DNA of 64,000 bases from Bacteroidales bacterium (GCA_016715075.1 JADKBK010000019.1:73937-137936); one strand, 5' to 3'; shown: positions 1 through 8,564, counted from the stretch's first letter. Made by a program: numbers and translations. The notes: generated by a model not told the origin, from the letters alone.

Positions 1-1
1 A

Positions 2-127
2 ACAGCTCTCACTGAACAATACATTAACACTCTTTCCTCTGACGAGAACAAAGAAATTGCCCACCAGATTAACAGAAGGACTGAATTCAGGGTACTCAGG
101 ACAGATTATGAGCCGCCAAAAAAATAG
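2..127 (+). CDS. OmpA-family protein, C-terminal end only
   Basis: Only the last 41 codons lie in the window, ending in TAG; the start is outside. The closing residues include NRRTEFRVL, the usual end of OmpA-like peptidoglycan-binding domains in Bacteroidota, so this is most likely the tail of an OmpA/Pal-type outer-membrane protein. The next gene starts 6 bases later, which suggests co-transcription. Nothing can be said about the rest of the protein. Confidence 0.6.
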   Translation, partial: TALTEQYINTLSSDENKEIAHQINRRTEFRVLRTDYEPPKK

Positions 128-133
128 TATAAA

Positions 134-883
134 ATGAAAAAAATCAAACTGTTCTTTTTTTTGATACTGATATCCATTTTGCAGGTTACTGCAGCAAAAC
201 ACTCTTCCGGGTCAATTCGTGTTCTTGTCATTACAGGAGGGCATGATTATCAAAAGGAACAGTTCAACCAGATGCTCGCCAGCCTCGGTGAGAATATAAC
301 ATATCAGATAGCGGAACTTCCCGGAGCGTATGATATGTTTCTTGCTCAGAACAGGGATAAATATGATGTTCTTGTTTTTTATCATATGTGGCAGGAGATC
401 ACGGATGATCAGGCGAAAGCATTTTCAGAGTGCATCAGGGAAGGAAAACCACTTGTCGCTTTGCATCATAGCATCTGTGCCTATGATAACTGGCCGGAGT
501 ATTATAATATAATAGGAGGAAAATATTTTCATAAGCCAACAGTTGTAACCGGTAACGAATATGCTGCCTGTTCATATATTCATGATGTTCATTTCAGAGT
601 GAAGATTACTGATAAAGCACATCCTGTGACTGCCGGATTATCTGATTTTGAAATATTTGATGAAACATACAAGGGTTACTATGTCGAGTCCGGCGTAACA
701 CCACTACTTTCCACAGATGATCAAAGCAGCAATCCTGTAATCGGCTGGGCAAAAAAATACGGGAAAGCAAAGGTTGTAACACTGCAGAGTGGTCATGATG
801 TCCCCACATTTGAAAATCCTAATTTCAGAAAACTCTTGAAACAATCCATTGAATGGGTTTATAACTCAGGGAAAAAGAAGTAG
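134..883 (+). CDS. ThuA-like domain protein, secreted
   Basis: A 249-residue protein with a signal peptide (Lys-rich start, then a Phe/Leu/Ile-rich core to about residue 20). The remainder matches the ThuA-like, class I glutamine-amidotransferase-like fold: a first strand RVLVITGGHDY near residue 29, YDVLVFYHMW near 77, and the LHHSICAYDNWPEY segment near 110, which in this family follows the nucleophile-elbow position. The C-terminal part has the typical HPVTAGL and SGHD motifs. ThuA proteins are linked to trehalose or other sugar metabolism in rhizobia, but in Bacteroidota the substrate is unknown, so only the family can be called. The N-terminal signal suggests a periplasmic location. It lies 50 bases upstream of purM on the same strand. 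Confidence 0.8.
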   Translation: MKKIKLFFFLILISILQVTAAKHSSGSIRVLVITGGHDYQKEQFNQMLASLGENITYQIAELPGAYDMFLAQNRDKYDVLVFYHMWQEITDDQAKAFSECIREGKPLVALHHSICAYDNWPEYYNIIGGKYFHKPTVVTGNEYAACSYIHDVHFRVKITDKAHPVTAGLSDFEIFDETYKGYYVESGVTPLLSTDDQSSNPVIGWAKKYGKAKVVTLQSGHDVPTFENPNFRKLLKQSIEWVYNSGKKK

Positions 884-933
884 ATGATTCTGTACTGATC
901 TGATCTTTTCCCTAACTTCATTTAAATTTTAGT

Positions 934-2103
934 ATGTCCGGCGAATCAAAATACAGTCAAAGAGGTGTCTCTTCCGGAAAGGAAGACGTCCACGCAGCCA
1001 TAAAAAATATCGATAAGGGCCTTTATCCAAAAGCTTTTTGCAAGATTGTCCCCGATTTACTGGGTGGAGATGATTCATATTGTAATATTATGCATGCCGA
1101 TGGTGCCGGAACAAAATCCTCCCTGGCATATGTTTACTGGAAGGAGACCGGGAACATGTCAGTATGGAAAGGAATAGCACAGGATGCAATTGTTATGAAT
1201 CTGGATGACCTGCTTTGTGTTGGCGCATACAACAATATTCTTTTATCTTCCACAATAGGTCGTAATAAAAACCATATCCCCGGAGAGGTTATTTCTGCAA
1301 TTATCAACGGAACGGAAGAGGTTCTGGAGGAGTTGCGCAATCTTGGAATAGGAATCTGGTCTACGGGAGGCGAGACAGCAGATCTGGGCGATCTGGTGAG
1401 AACCCTTGCAGTAGATTCCACTGTAATTACCAGGCTGAAAAGATCTGAGATAATCTCAAACCATAATATAAGGGAGTCTGATGTAATTGTAGGACTGGAA
1501 TCCAGCGGACAGACCACCTATGAAAAGGAATACAACAGCGGAATGGGTAGCAACGGATTGACATCAGCGCGTCATGATGTTTTCGCGCCATATCTGGCGA
1601 CAAGATATCCGGAAAGCCTCGATCCTACTCTGTCATATGATCTGATCTACTCAGGCAGACTTAAACTTACTGACACTATTGAAGAGCTGAATACCGATGC
1701 CGGAAGAATGGTTCTTTCACCAACCAGGACCTATGCTCCTGTTATCAGGAGAGTCCTTGAAAAAATGAGACCTGAAATACACGGCATGGTTCATTGCTCC
1801 GGAGGAGGCCAGACTAAAGTCATGCATTTTATTGATAATCTGCATGTAGTTAAGGATAATCTTTTCCCTCTGCCTCCGTTGTTCAGGATAATTCATGAAC
1901 AGTCAGGAACTGATTGGAAAGAGATGTACAAGGTTTTTAATATGGGTCACAGGTTTGAGATATATACCGCACCTGAAAATGCGGCTGAAATTATCTCAAT
2001 TGCAGGAGAATTCAATCTCGGCGCCCGGATAATAGGACATTGTGAAAAGTCAGATCAAAAAAAACTCACAATCATTTCCGAATTCGGAACTTTCGAATAT
2101 TAG
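934..2103 (+). CDS. purM: Phosphoribosylformylglycinamidine cyclo-ligase (AIR synthetase)
   Basis: PurM closes the imidazole ring of FGAM with ATP to give AIR, the fifth step of purine synthesis in the cytoplasm. The 389-residue protein has the PurM fold signatures: SQRGVSSGKEDVH at the N-terminus, HADGAGTKS near residue 54, the IAQDAIVMNLDDLLCVGA helix-strand segment near 90, GGETADLGD near 145, and CSGGGQTK in the C-terminal half. It is about 40 residues longer than the E. coli enzyme, which is the form seen in Bacteroidota. It starts at ATG 934 and ends in TAG, which matters for the damaged release factor gene that follows. Confidence 0.92.
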   Translation: MSGESKYSQRGVSSGKEDVHAAIKNIDKGLYPKAFCKIVPDLLGGDDSYCNIMHADGAGTKSSLAYVYWKETGNMSVWKGIAQDAIVMNLDDLLCVGAYNNILLSSTIGRNKNHIPGEVISAIINGTEEVLEELRNLGIGIWSTGGETADLGDLVRTLAVDSTVITRLKRSEIISNHNIRESDVIVGLESSGQTTYEKEYNSGMGSNGLTSARHDVFAPYLATRYPESLDPTLSYDLIYSGRLKLTDTIEELNTDAGRMVLSPTRTYAPVIRRVLEKMRPEIHGMVHCSGGGQTKVMHFIDNLHVVKDNLFPLPPLFRIIHEQSGTDWKEMYKVFNMGHRFEIYTAPENAAEIISIAGEFNLGARIIGHCEKSDQKKLTIISEFGTFEY

Positions 2104-2310
2104 TTTTATAATCCGATAGAAGCCTTTTGTAGCTATATGTTCTTTTTCTTAGTCACCCGGAGAGATTCTGGCCTTCTCTGAGAAAATTCTATGCCTGATC
2201 CTACAACCACTCCCTGATCTCTGATCACAGCTCACTGCTCCCTGATCTCTGCCGGATCTTTACTTTTTCCTCAATTCTTATTATCTTTGCACCCTGAAAA
2301 TCAAAATATC
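2104..2310 (+). promoter_or_regulatory. Intergenic region with -7 box for prfA (2282-2289)
   Basis: This 207-base stretch holds a low-complexity run of CTGATCTCTGATCAC-type copies (2214-2255) and then TATCTTTG at 2282-2289, which fits the Bacteroidota -7 consensus TAnnTTTG 21 bases before the first ATG of prfA. No clear -33 TTG is visible at the proper distance, so the promoter call is tentative. Confidence 0.4.
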
Positions 2311-3334
2311 ATGGCTAACAATATAATACTGGAGAGACTTGAGGGTGTAAAAAATACGTTTCATTGAGGTGAGTGAACTCCTTACCAGACCTGATATTCT
2401 CTCTGATATGAAGAAGTATGTCAAGCTGAATAAGGAATATAAAGATCTGCAGCCGATCATCGAATCATACGAGAGATATAAGCTGGCAATGAGTAATATA
2501 TCAAGTGCCAGGGAGCTCCTTGCAACTGAAAAAGATGAGGAGATGAGGGAGATGGCAAAAGCAGAGCTGGATGATCTGACAGCAGCTCTTCCGCAGATGG
2601 AGGAGGAGATACAGCTTCTGATTATTCCCAAGGATCCTGAGGATGACAAGAATGCTGTGATGGAGATCAGGGCCGGAACGGGAGGGGATGAAGCCAGCAT
2701 ATTTGCAGGAGATCTTTTCAGAATGTACACCAAATTCTTTGAATCGAAAGGCTGGAGATGCGAGGTGACAAATGTCTCTGAAGGAACAGCCGGCGGCTAT
2801 AAGGAAATTGTGATGAGTATTACCGGTGAGAGTGTATACGGTATCATGAAATATGAGTCCGGAGTTCATAGGGTTCAGCGGGTACCACAAACAGAAACGC
2901 AGGGGCGTATTCATACATCTGCAGCTTCGGTGGTCGTGCTGCCCGAGGCCGATGAATTTGATGTTGATCTCCGGAATGAGGATATCCGCAAGGACACACA
3001 TATACCTTCTAATATTGTTGTCACCTGCCAGGATGAAAAATCTCAGATAAAGAATTATGAAAAGGCACTAAAGGAGCTTAGAACCCGTCTGTATAATCTT
3101 GAATATCAGAAATATATTGATGAAGTATCTCACAGGCGCAAAACAATGGTTTCAACAGGCGACAGATCTGCAAAAATACGTACTTACAATTATCCCCAGG
3201 GACGAATGACTGATCACAGGATCAATCTTACAATATACAATCTTCCATCCATCCTTGACGGTAATATCCAGGAGGTTCTTGATAAGCTGCAGATGGCAGA
3301 AAATGCTGAAAGACTCAAGGAAAGCAATATCTAA
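2311..3334 (+). CDS. prfA: Peptide chain release factor 1, frameshifted near start and lacking the GGQ segment
   Basis: RF1 reads UAA/UAG in the ribosomal A site and triggers hydrolysis of peptidyl-tRNA. The reading frame from GTG 2369 (321 residues) matches RF1 along its length, with the coiled domain 1, AGTGGDEASIFAGDLFRMY, the codon-recognition loop VPQTETQGRIHTSA (PxT-type, PQT as in Bacteroidota) and the C-terminal TGDRSAKIRTYNYPQGR. The true N-terminus (MANNIILERLEGVK) begins at ATG 2311 but is out of frame: one extra A in the A6 run at 2349-2354 separates the two parts. More strikingly, DIRKDT runs straight into HIPSNIVVTCQDEKSQ (junction at 2998/2999); RF1 proteins have about 21 residues here, containing SSGxGGQxVN, the catalytic loop. 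As read, the product would recognise stop codons but not hydrolyse peptidyl-tRNA. pyrF follows 10 bases downstream. Confidence 0.85.
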
Positions 3335-3344
3335 ACAATTAAAT

Positions 3345-4172
3345 ATGACCAATCAGGGATTATTTGACAATATCGTAAAAAAGAGATCTTTCCTTTGTGT
3401 CGGTCTCGACACCGAAATGGAAAAAATCCCCTCTTTTCTGCTTAAGGAAAAGGATCCGGTATTTGAATTCAACAAAAGGATAATTGAATCTACAAGTAAG
3501 TATGCAGTTGCCTATAAACCCAATGTTGCTTTTTACGAGTGCTACGGCGCCAAAGGTTGGGCATCACTTGAAGCTACAGTTGGTTATTTAAAGGATAACT
3601 ATCCCGATATTTTTGTGATAGCGGATGCCAAGCGCGGAGACATTGGAAATACTTCAAAAATGTATGCAAAGGCATTTCTTGAAAATATGCCATTCGATGC
3701 AATTACCGTGGCCCCCTATATGGGTGAAGATTCAGTTACTCCCTTCCTTTCATATAAGGACAAATGGGTTGTTATTCTCGCCTTAACTTCAAATAAGGGA
3801 GCCGATGATTTTCAGTATCACGATGAGGATGGGATAAAACTTTTTGAGAGAGTATTATCGGTTTCTAAGAAATGGGGTGATGTGAATAATACTATGTATG
3901 TTGTGGGTGCTACCCGTGCCGAGATGCTGAAAGAGATACGCCAGATAGTTCCTGACCACTTCCTGCTCGTTCCTGGTGTCGGAGCTCAGGGCGGACGCCT
4001 TGAAGAGGTTGCAAGGCATGGGATGAACAGTAAATGCGGGTTACTTGTCAACTCTTCCCGCGGAATTATTTTTGCCGGCAATTCCATTGATTTCGATAAG
4101 GTTGCCGGGCAGAAAGCGGAAGAGATCCAGATTGAAATGGAGAAATACCTTCAGGAAAGAAATCTTGTCTGA
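3345..4172 (+). CDS. pyrF: Orotidine 5'-phosphate decarboxylase (type 2)
   Basis: Decarboxylates OMP to UMP, the last step of de novo pyrimidine synthesis. The open frame extends back to 3255 inside prfA, but the family N-terminus (MTNQGLFDNIVKKRSFLCVGLDT) places the start at ATG 3345, giving 275 residues, the normal size for the longer type 2 enzymes. The catalytic DAKRGDIGNTSKMYAKAF (Asp-Lys-Arg-Gly-Asp) lies near residue 93, followed by AITVAPYMGEDSVTPF and a phosphate-binding VPGVGAQGG near the C-terminus. It follows prfA by 10 bases and is likely in the same transcript. Confidence 0.93.
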   Translation: MTNQGLFDNIVKKRSFLCVGLDTEMEKIPSFLLKEKDPVFEFNKRIIESTSKYAVAYKPNVAFYECYGAKGWASLEATVGYLKDNYPDIFVIADAKRGDIGNTSKMYAKAFLENMPFDAITVAPYMGEDSVTPFLSYKDKWVVILALTSNKGADDFQYHDEDGIKLFERVLSVSKKWGDVNNTMYVVGATRAEMLKEIRQIVPDHFLLVPGVGAQGGRLEEVARHGMNSKCGLLVNSSRGIIFAGNSIDFDKVAGQKAEEIQIEMEKYLQERNLV

Positions 4173-4177
4173 TTGTG

Positions 4178-4245
4178 CAGGAACACGCCATGGCGTGTCC
4201 CTACATCATATTTTTGTTAAAGTAGGGTCATGCCATGGCATGACC
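4178..4245. repeat. Paired palindromic repeat (REP-like), copy 1
   Basis: Two palindromes 27 bases apart lie between pyrF and the DUF2851 gene: ACACGCCATGGCGTGT at 4183-4198 (followed by CCCTAC) and a 20-base perfect palindrome at 4226-4245 (GGTCAT, core GCCATGGC, ATGACC). Both hairpins share the same core. The layout and the TGTCCCTAC right arm match the pair at 23512-23583, so this is one copy of a dispersed two-hairpin element. It could also act as a transcript terminator or stabiliser. Confidence 0.7.
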
Positions 4246-4347
4246 TTTTCTATTGCATTTGTTTCTTCTCCTCTTGTCGGCTTGACCCATATTCCCTTTT
4301 TTTCTATATTTATCTTCTCGCTTCTGTTTCATTTAACTCGTGCTGAT

Positions 4348-5670
4348 ATGAAAGAGGAATTCCTTCATTACCTCTGGAAATACAGTCTGTATGATCCGGA
4401 GAAACTGTCTGACGGTTCAGGAAACAAAATTACTGTAATACGCCCGGGGGATTATAACCGGGATTCAGGTCCTGATTTTTTCAATGCACATATTTCTGTT
4501 GATGGTACCGTTTGGGCTGGAAACATAGAAATCCACTCACGGTCGTCGCATTTTGACACACACGGACACCAGCGTGACCCGGCTTTCGACAATGTCATTC
4601 TTCATATTGTTGCAGAAAATGATAAAAAGGTTTTCAATACAAAAGGGGAGGAGATCCTTACGTCGGAGCTTACATTTGACCCTGCACTTTATGAAAGATA
4701 TCTTTACCTGGTTAATAATCCATGTATAATTGCCTGTCAGGACGAAATAAAGTCAGTTGATGATTTCCTGCTGCGCCACTGGCTAAATTATCTCGTTATT
4801 GAAAGACTTGAAAGCAAATCAGAATTGATAGGCAGGATTCTTTCAGAGACCGGAAGTGACTGGGAGGAGACTTTTTACAGACTGCTTACCCGGTATTTCG
4901 GATTCAGGATCAATACGGAGCCATTTGAGATGCTCGCATCTGCTCTGCCATTCAGGATAATCCGTAAACACTCCGACAATTTGTTCCAGATTGAAGCCTT
5001 GTTGTTTGGAACGGCTGGGATGCTGGAAGAAGGACTGTTTAAGGATGCCCTTGCCGATGAGTATTATAGAAAGCTTATAAAGGAGTACAGGATTCTTTCA
5101 TCAAAATATTCATTAAAGCCTGTTCATGGCTGGCTCTGGAAATTTTCCAGGCTCAGGCCTGCCAATTTTCCGACAGTCAGAATGTCGCAGTTGGCTGCAA
5201 TGCTTTCTGTTGCTGGTGGCATTTTCTCTAAAGTGGTGGAAGCAAATGACATATCGCAACTTGTGGAGCTCTTTGAAGTCACAGCTTCTGAATACTGGAA
5301 TGATCATTTTGTTTTTGGAAAGAAGAGCCGTGCCAGTATTAAAAATACTGGTAATCAGGCCGTTTGCATATTCCTTATAAATGCTGTTATCCCTGTTATT
5401 TTTGTTTATGGAAAAAGCAGGGATGATAACAGCATTTGTGAGAGAGCGCTTTCATTTCTGGAAGGGTTGCCATCCGAGGAGAATATTATACTTGAAGAAT
5501 GGAAGGAGGCCGGGATAACAGCAGAATCATCTTTTTACTCCCAGGCTCTCATCCAGCTGAGAAATGAGTACTGTAAAAAACGCAGGTGCCTGGATTGCCG
5601 CATTGGAGGCAGGCTTGTGGGAATGGGGAAGAAACTAAGGAAACAGGATGAGCTTATTCTGGAACCTTAG
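4348..5670 (+). CDS. DUF2851 family protein
   Basis: A 440-residue protein of the DUF2851 family, widespread in Bacteroidota and of unknown function. The open frame reaches back to 4045 across pyrF and the palindromes, but family members begin MKEEFLHYLWKY, so ATG 4348 is the start. Seen features are the GDYNRDSGPDFFNAHI segment, WAGNIEIHSRSSHFDTHGH and a VAEND strand near residue 85, a helical middle region, and a C-terminal Cys cluster (CKKRRCLDCRIG) that could bind a metal. The D/E/H-rich N-terminal half with HIxxxSSxFxxHGH is compatible with a nuclease-like fold, but that is inference. No signal peptide. Confidence 0.85.
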   Translation: MKEEFLHYLWKYSLYDPEKLSDGSGNKITVIRPGDYNRDSGPDFFNAHISVDGTVWAGNIEIHSRSSHFDTHGHQRDPAFDNVILHIVAENDKKVFNTKGEEILTSELTFDPALYERYLYLVNNPCIIACQDEIKSVDDFLLRHWLNYLVIERLESKSELIGRILSETGSDWEETFYRLLTRYFGFRINTEPFEMLASALPFRIIRKHSDNLFQIEALLFGTAGMLEEGLFKDALADEYYRKLIKEYRILSSKYSLKPVHGWLWKFSRLRPANFPTVRMSQLAAMLSVAGGIFSKVVEANDISQLVELFEVTASEYWNDHFVFGKKSRASIKNTGNQAVCIFLINAVIPVIFVYGKSRDDNSICERALSFLEGLPSEENIILEEWKEAGITAESSFYSQALIQLRNEYCKKRRCLDCRIGGRLVGMGKKLRKQDELILEP

Positions 5671-5740
5671 GGAGAAAGGGGAGAGACGGAGAACTCCTTT
5701 TGATGAAAGTGCATTTTTTTATGATGAAATCAACGATTAA
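5648..5740 (+). CDS. Possible 30-residue ORF overlapping the DUF2851 gene end
   Basis: A short frame (MSLFWNLREKGERRRTPF..., ending EIND-TAA) overlaps the last 23 bases of the DUF2851 gene and ends 6 bases before a clear terminator hairpin. The position just before the terminator and the charged, non-repetitive sequence make translation possible, but there is no family match and it is too short to be sure. Confidence 0.25.
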   Translation: MSLFWNLREKGERRRTPFDESAFFYDEIND

Positions 5741-5746
5741 TTGATT

Positions 5747-5774
5747 GAGCCACGCAACGTTTGGCTCTCTTTTT
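5747..5774 (+). terminator. Rho-independent terminator of the purM-DUF2851 region
   Basis: GAGCCA at 5747-5752 pairs with TGGCTC at 5762-5767, followed by TCTTTTT. This closes the plus-strand transcript that ends with the DUF2851 gene. Confidence 0.75.
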
Positions 5775-5948
5775 GCGTCTTTTACATAGAAGCTTACAAT
5801 AACGCTTCAAAAAATTACGTTCACTGAAAAATGAATAATTGATACCGGACCTTACAGGCCTGTCTGAAAAATCAGTAACAGATACTATATGAATCCGGTA
5901 ACATAATGATAAATAATTGAGAAACTTTTTAAAAAAAAAAGCAAATTG

Positions 5949-5981
5949 TTTGATAATTTACATAAAAAAGCCTTATTTTTG
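5949..5981 (+). promoter_or_regulatory. Bacteroidota-type promoter of rpsO
   Basis: TTTG at 5949-5952, a 21-base spacer and TATTTTTG at 5974-5981 fit the TTTG-N19-21-TAnnTTTG consensus. Transcription would start near 5988, leaving a leader of about 50 bases before the rpsO ATG. The bases 5775-5948 before it show nothing recognisable apart from an A10 run at about 5931-5941. Confidence 0.65.
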
Positions 5982-6038
5982 CGTTCCAAAATTGGAGACT
6001 CAATTTATTTATGGATAAACAATATTTTAATTAGCGAC

Positions 6039-6308
6039 ATGTATTTAACAACTGAAAAAAAGCAGGAGTTTTTCAAAACGTTTGGAACATCTGAAATCGA
6101 TACAGGGACAGCTGAAGGGCAGATAGCACTGTTTTCATACAGGATTAATCATCTTACAGAGCATCTGAAAAAGAATAAAAAAGATTTCAGTACCCAGCAG
6201 GCGCTTATCAAACTGGTAGGTAAAAGGAGAAGGCTTTTAGACTATCTTAAATTAAAAGATATCGAGCGATATCGCGAAATCATAAAGGCGTTGAAATTAC
6301 GTAAATAG
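6039..6308 (+). CDS. rpsO: 30S ribosomal protein S15
   Basis: S15 binds the central domain of 16S rRNA early in 30S assembly. Starting at ATG 6039 (MYLTTEKKQEFFKTFG) the product has 89 residues, exactly the bacterial size; the frame before it is open but is leader RNA. The family signature is complete: GTAEGQIALFSYRINHLTEHLK, KDFSTQQALIKLVGKRRRLLDYL and the closing RYREIIKALKLRK. It has its own promoter and a terminator, and it is followed by pnp, the classical rpsO-pnp order. Confidence 0.95.
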   Translation: MYLTTEKKQEFFKTFGTSEIDTGTAEGQIALFSYRINHLTEHLKKNKKDFSTQQALIKLVGKRRRLLDYLKLKDIERYREIIKALKLRK

Positions 6309-6310
6309 AG

Positions 6311-6339
6311 AAAAAAGGCAATTTCAAATTGCCTTTTTT
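6311..6339 (+). terminator. Terminator between rpsO and pnp
   Basis: A 14-base inverted repeat (AAAAAAGGCAATTT / AAATTGCCTTTTTT) directly after the rpsO stop, ending in a T run. It is probably bidirectional in form. Read-through would be needed for co-transcription with pnp. Confidence 0.8.
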
Positions 6340-6390
6340 CATACTATATTATTTATTTTGTAGTTTCAATTTTCAAAAATCACATATAGA

Positions 6391-8556
6391 ATGTTTAAAA
6401 TTAAAGAGAAGATTATCGATATCGGTGACGGGAGAACTATTATCCTTGAAACAGGCAAAATGGCAAGACAAGCTAACGGTTCTGTCCTGTTGAAAATGGG
6501 TAAGACTATGTTACTGGCCACTGTTGTATCAGCTGTCGACGCAAAGGAAGACACTGACTTTATGCCTCTGTCAGTTGAGTATAAAGAGAAATATGCTTCA
6601 TCGGGGCGTTTCCCTGGCGGATTCCTTAAGAGAGAGGCAAGGCCGTCTGATTATGAGATTCTTGTTTCACGTCTAGTTGACCGTGCTTTGCGACCACTCT
6701 TCCCGGATGATTTTCATGCTGAGACATTTATCACTATCAACCTTATTTCGGCGGATATGGACATTATCCCCGATGCACTTGCAGGACTTGCAGCTTCAGC
6801 TGCCCTGGCAGTATCTGATATTCCCTTTAATGGTCCGATATCGGAGGTAAGAGTTGCCAGAATAAATAATAAATTCATTGTCAATCCGACAGCCACAGAG
6901 CTGAAGGATGCAGATATCGACCTGATGGTCGGAGCCACATACGACAATATCCTCATGGTTGAAGGGGAGATGAAAGAGGTTTCTGAAGAAGAGATGCTTG
7001 AGGCTCTTAAGATTGCACACGATGCAATAAAAATTCACTGCAAGGCCCAGATGGAATTTGCAGAAGAGGTTGGATCTACTGTTAAAAGAACATACTGCCA
7101 TGAGATAAATGATGAAGATCTCAGAAAGAAAGTATGGGATGAGACATATGAGAAATGTTATCTCGCTGCCAAATCATCTACCGCCGACAAACATAAAAGG
7201 ATTGATTCATTTGAATCTATAATCACCGGATTTCTTGCACAGTATTCTGAAGAGAATCCTGTGAATCAGACCCTTGTGAAAAGATATTACCATGACGTTC
7301 TTAAGGAGGCATCCAGAAGGCTGGTACTCGATGATAATATACGTCTGGACGGAAGAAAACCGGATGAGATCAGGCAGATTATGTGCGAAATTGATCCTCT
7401 TCCTGCAACTCATGGATCAGCCCTCTTTACAAGGGGAGAGACACAGTCACTTACAACTGTCACACTCGGGACCAAGCTTGATGAGAAAATAATAGATGAT
7501 GTTCTGAATAAGGGAACTGAGAAATTCACGCTGCATTATAATTTCCCGCCGTTTGCAACAGGAGAGGCAAGACCTTCTCGTGGTATAAGCAGAAGGGAAA
7601 TTGGTCATGGAAACCTGGCCCTCCGTGCACTTAAGAATATGATGCCTGCAGATGATGAGAACCCATATGCCATAAGGGTAGTTTCAGATATTCTGGAATC
7701 AAACGGATCATCATCAATGGCTACAGTTTGCGCAGGTACACTCGCTCTCATGGATGCCGGAATAAAATTGAAAAAGCCTGTGTCAGGAATTGCAATGGGC
7801 CTTATAACTGACAAGGATACAAAGAAATATGCTGTACTCTCCGATATCCTTGGTGATGAGGATCATCTTGGGGATATGGACTTCAAAGTAACCGGAACCC
7901 GTGACGGAATTACGGCTACTCAGATGGATATTAAAGTTGACGGACTATCCTTTGAGATACTTACAAAAGCGCTCCATCAGGCAAAAGCCGGCAGGCTGCA
8001 TATCCTCGACATTATGACACAGGTAATAGCAGAACCTCGTCCGGAACTTAAACCTCATGCCCCAAGAATTGAGATGCTGACTATCCCGAAAGAGATGATC
8101 GGTGCCCTTATTGGCCCTGGCGGAAAGGTTATCCAGGAAATACAGCGTGTCACAGGTGCTACGATAATAGTTGAAGAGATCGACGGACATGGCGATGTGA
8201 ATATCTTCGGTGAAAATGCAGAAGTTATCACCGCTGCACTTGACTGGGTAAAGAAAATTGTTACTGTTCCTGAGATCGGACAGATCTACAAGGGAAAAGT
8301 GAAGACAATTGTTCAGTTTGGTGCATTTGTAGAGATACTTCCAAATAAAGACGGTCTCCTGCATATCTCAGAGATTGAATGGAGAAAGATCGCCAATGTT
8401 GAGGATGTCCTTAAAGAGGGACAGGAGGTTGAGGTTAAGATTATTGACATAGATCCTAAAACAGGAAAAATAAAATTGTCAAGGAAGGAACTCCTTCCGC
8501 GTCCTCCGAGACCGGAACAGGATAAAAAGCCGAATCCCAACGACAACATAAACTAA
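6391..8556 (+). CDS. pnp: Polynucleotide phosphorylase
   Basis: A 3'-5' phosphorolytic exoribonuclease and RNA-tailing enzyme of the RNA degradation machinery. The 721-residue protein has two RNase PH-like domains joined by the helical linker: SVEYKEKYASSGRFPGGF and SRLVDRALRPLFP in the first, PPFATGEARPSRGISRREIGHG and the SDILESNGSSSMA active-site segment in the second, plus GDEDHLGDMDFKVTGT. It is followed by a KH domain with the GPGG loop (IGALIGPGGKVIQEI, near residue 568) and an S1 domain (KTIVQFGAFVEILPNKDGLLH). Length and domain order are typical. It starts at ATG 6391. Confidence 0.96.
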   Translation: MFKIKEKIIDIGDGRTIILETGKMARQANGSVLLKMGKTMLLATVVSAVDAKEDTDFMPLSVEYKEKYASSGRFPGGFLKREARPSDYEILVSRLVDRALRPLFPDDFHAETFITINLISADMDIIPDALAGLAASAALAVSDIPFNGPISEVRVARINNKFIVNPTATELKDADIDLMVGATYDNILMVEGEMKEVSEEEMLEALKIAHDAIKIHCKAQMEFAEEVGSTVKRTYCHEINDEDLRKKVWDETYEKCYLAAKSSTADKHKRIDSFESIITGFLAQYSEENPVNQTLVKRYYHDVLKEASRRLVLDDNIRLDGRKPDEIRQIMCEIDPLPATHGSALFTRGETQSLTTVTLGTKLDEKIIDDVLNKGTEKFTLHYNFPPFATGEARPSRGISRREIGHGNLALRALKNMMPADDENPYAIRVVSDILESNGSSSMATVCAGTLALMDAGIKLKKPVSGIAMGLITDKDTKKYAVLSDILGDEDHLGDMDFKVTGTRDGITATQMDIKVDGLSFEILTKALHQAKAGRLHILDIMTQVIAEPRPELKPHAPRIEMLTIPKEMIGALIGPGGKVIQEIQRVTGATIIVEEIDGHGDVNIFGENAEVITAALDWVKKIVTVPEIGQIYKGKVKTIVQFGAFVEILPNKDGLLHISEIEWRKIANVEDVLKEGQEVEVKIIDIDPKTGKIKLSRKELLPRPPRPEQDKKPNPNDNIN

Positions 8557-8564
8557 TTGAAGAG

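Noticed and set aside
2311..2368. Programmed frameshift in prfA
   Set aside because: Autoregulatory frameshifting is a feature of prfB with an internal UGA and Shine-Dalgarno-like stimulator; neither is present, and similar homopolymer breaks are common in this window.
2501..3001. Antisense ORF inside prfA
   Set aside because: Opposite strand of a conserved gene; no start context or motif.
2369..3334. Reassignment of UAG as sense codon to explain the damaged RF1
   Set aside because: Several intact genes nearby, including the ThuA-like gene, purM and the DUF2851 gene, end in TAG at their normal family length.
3255..3344. N-terminal extension of pyrF
   Set aside because: It lies inside the end of prfA; the conserved N-terminus begins at ATG 3345, 10 bases after prfA.
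4045..4347. Upstream extension of the DUF2851 frame across pyrF and the palindromes
   Set aside because: The extension overlaps pyrF and the palindromic repeat, and the family N-terminus starts at ATG 4348.
5946..6038. N-terminal extension of rpsO
   Set aside because: It covers the promoter and leader; the 89-residue product from 6039 is exactly S15.
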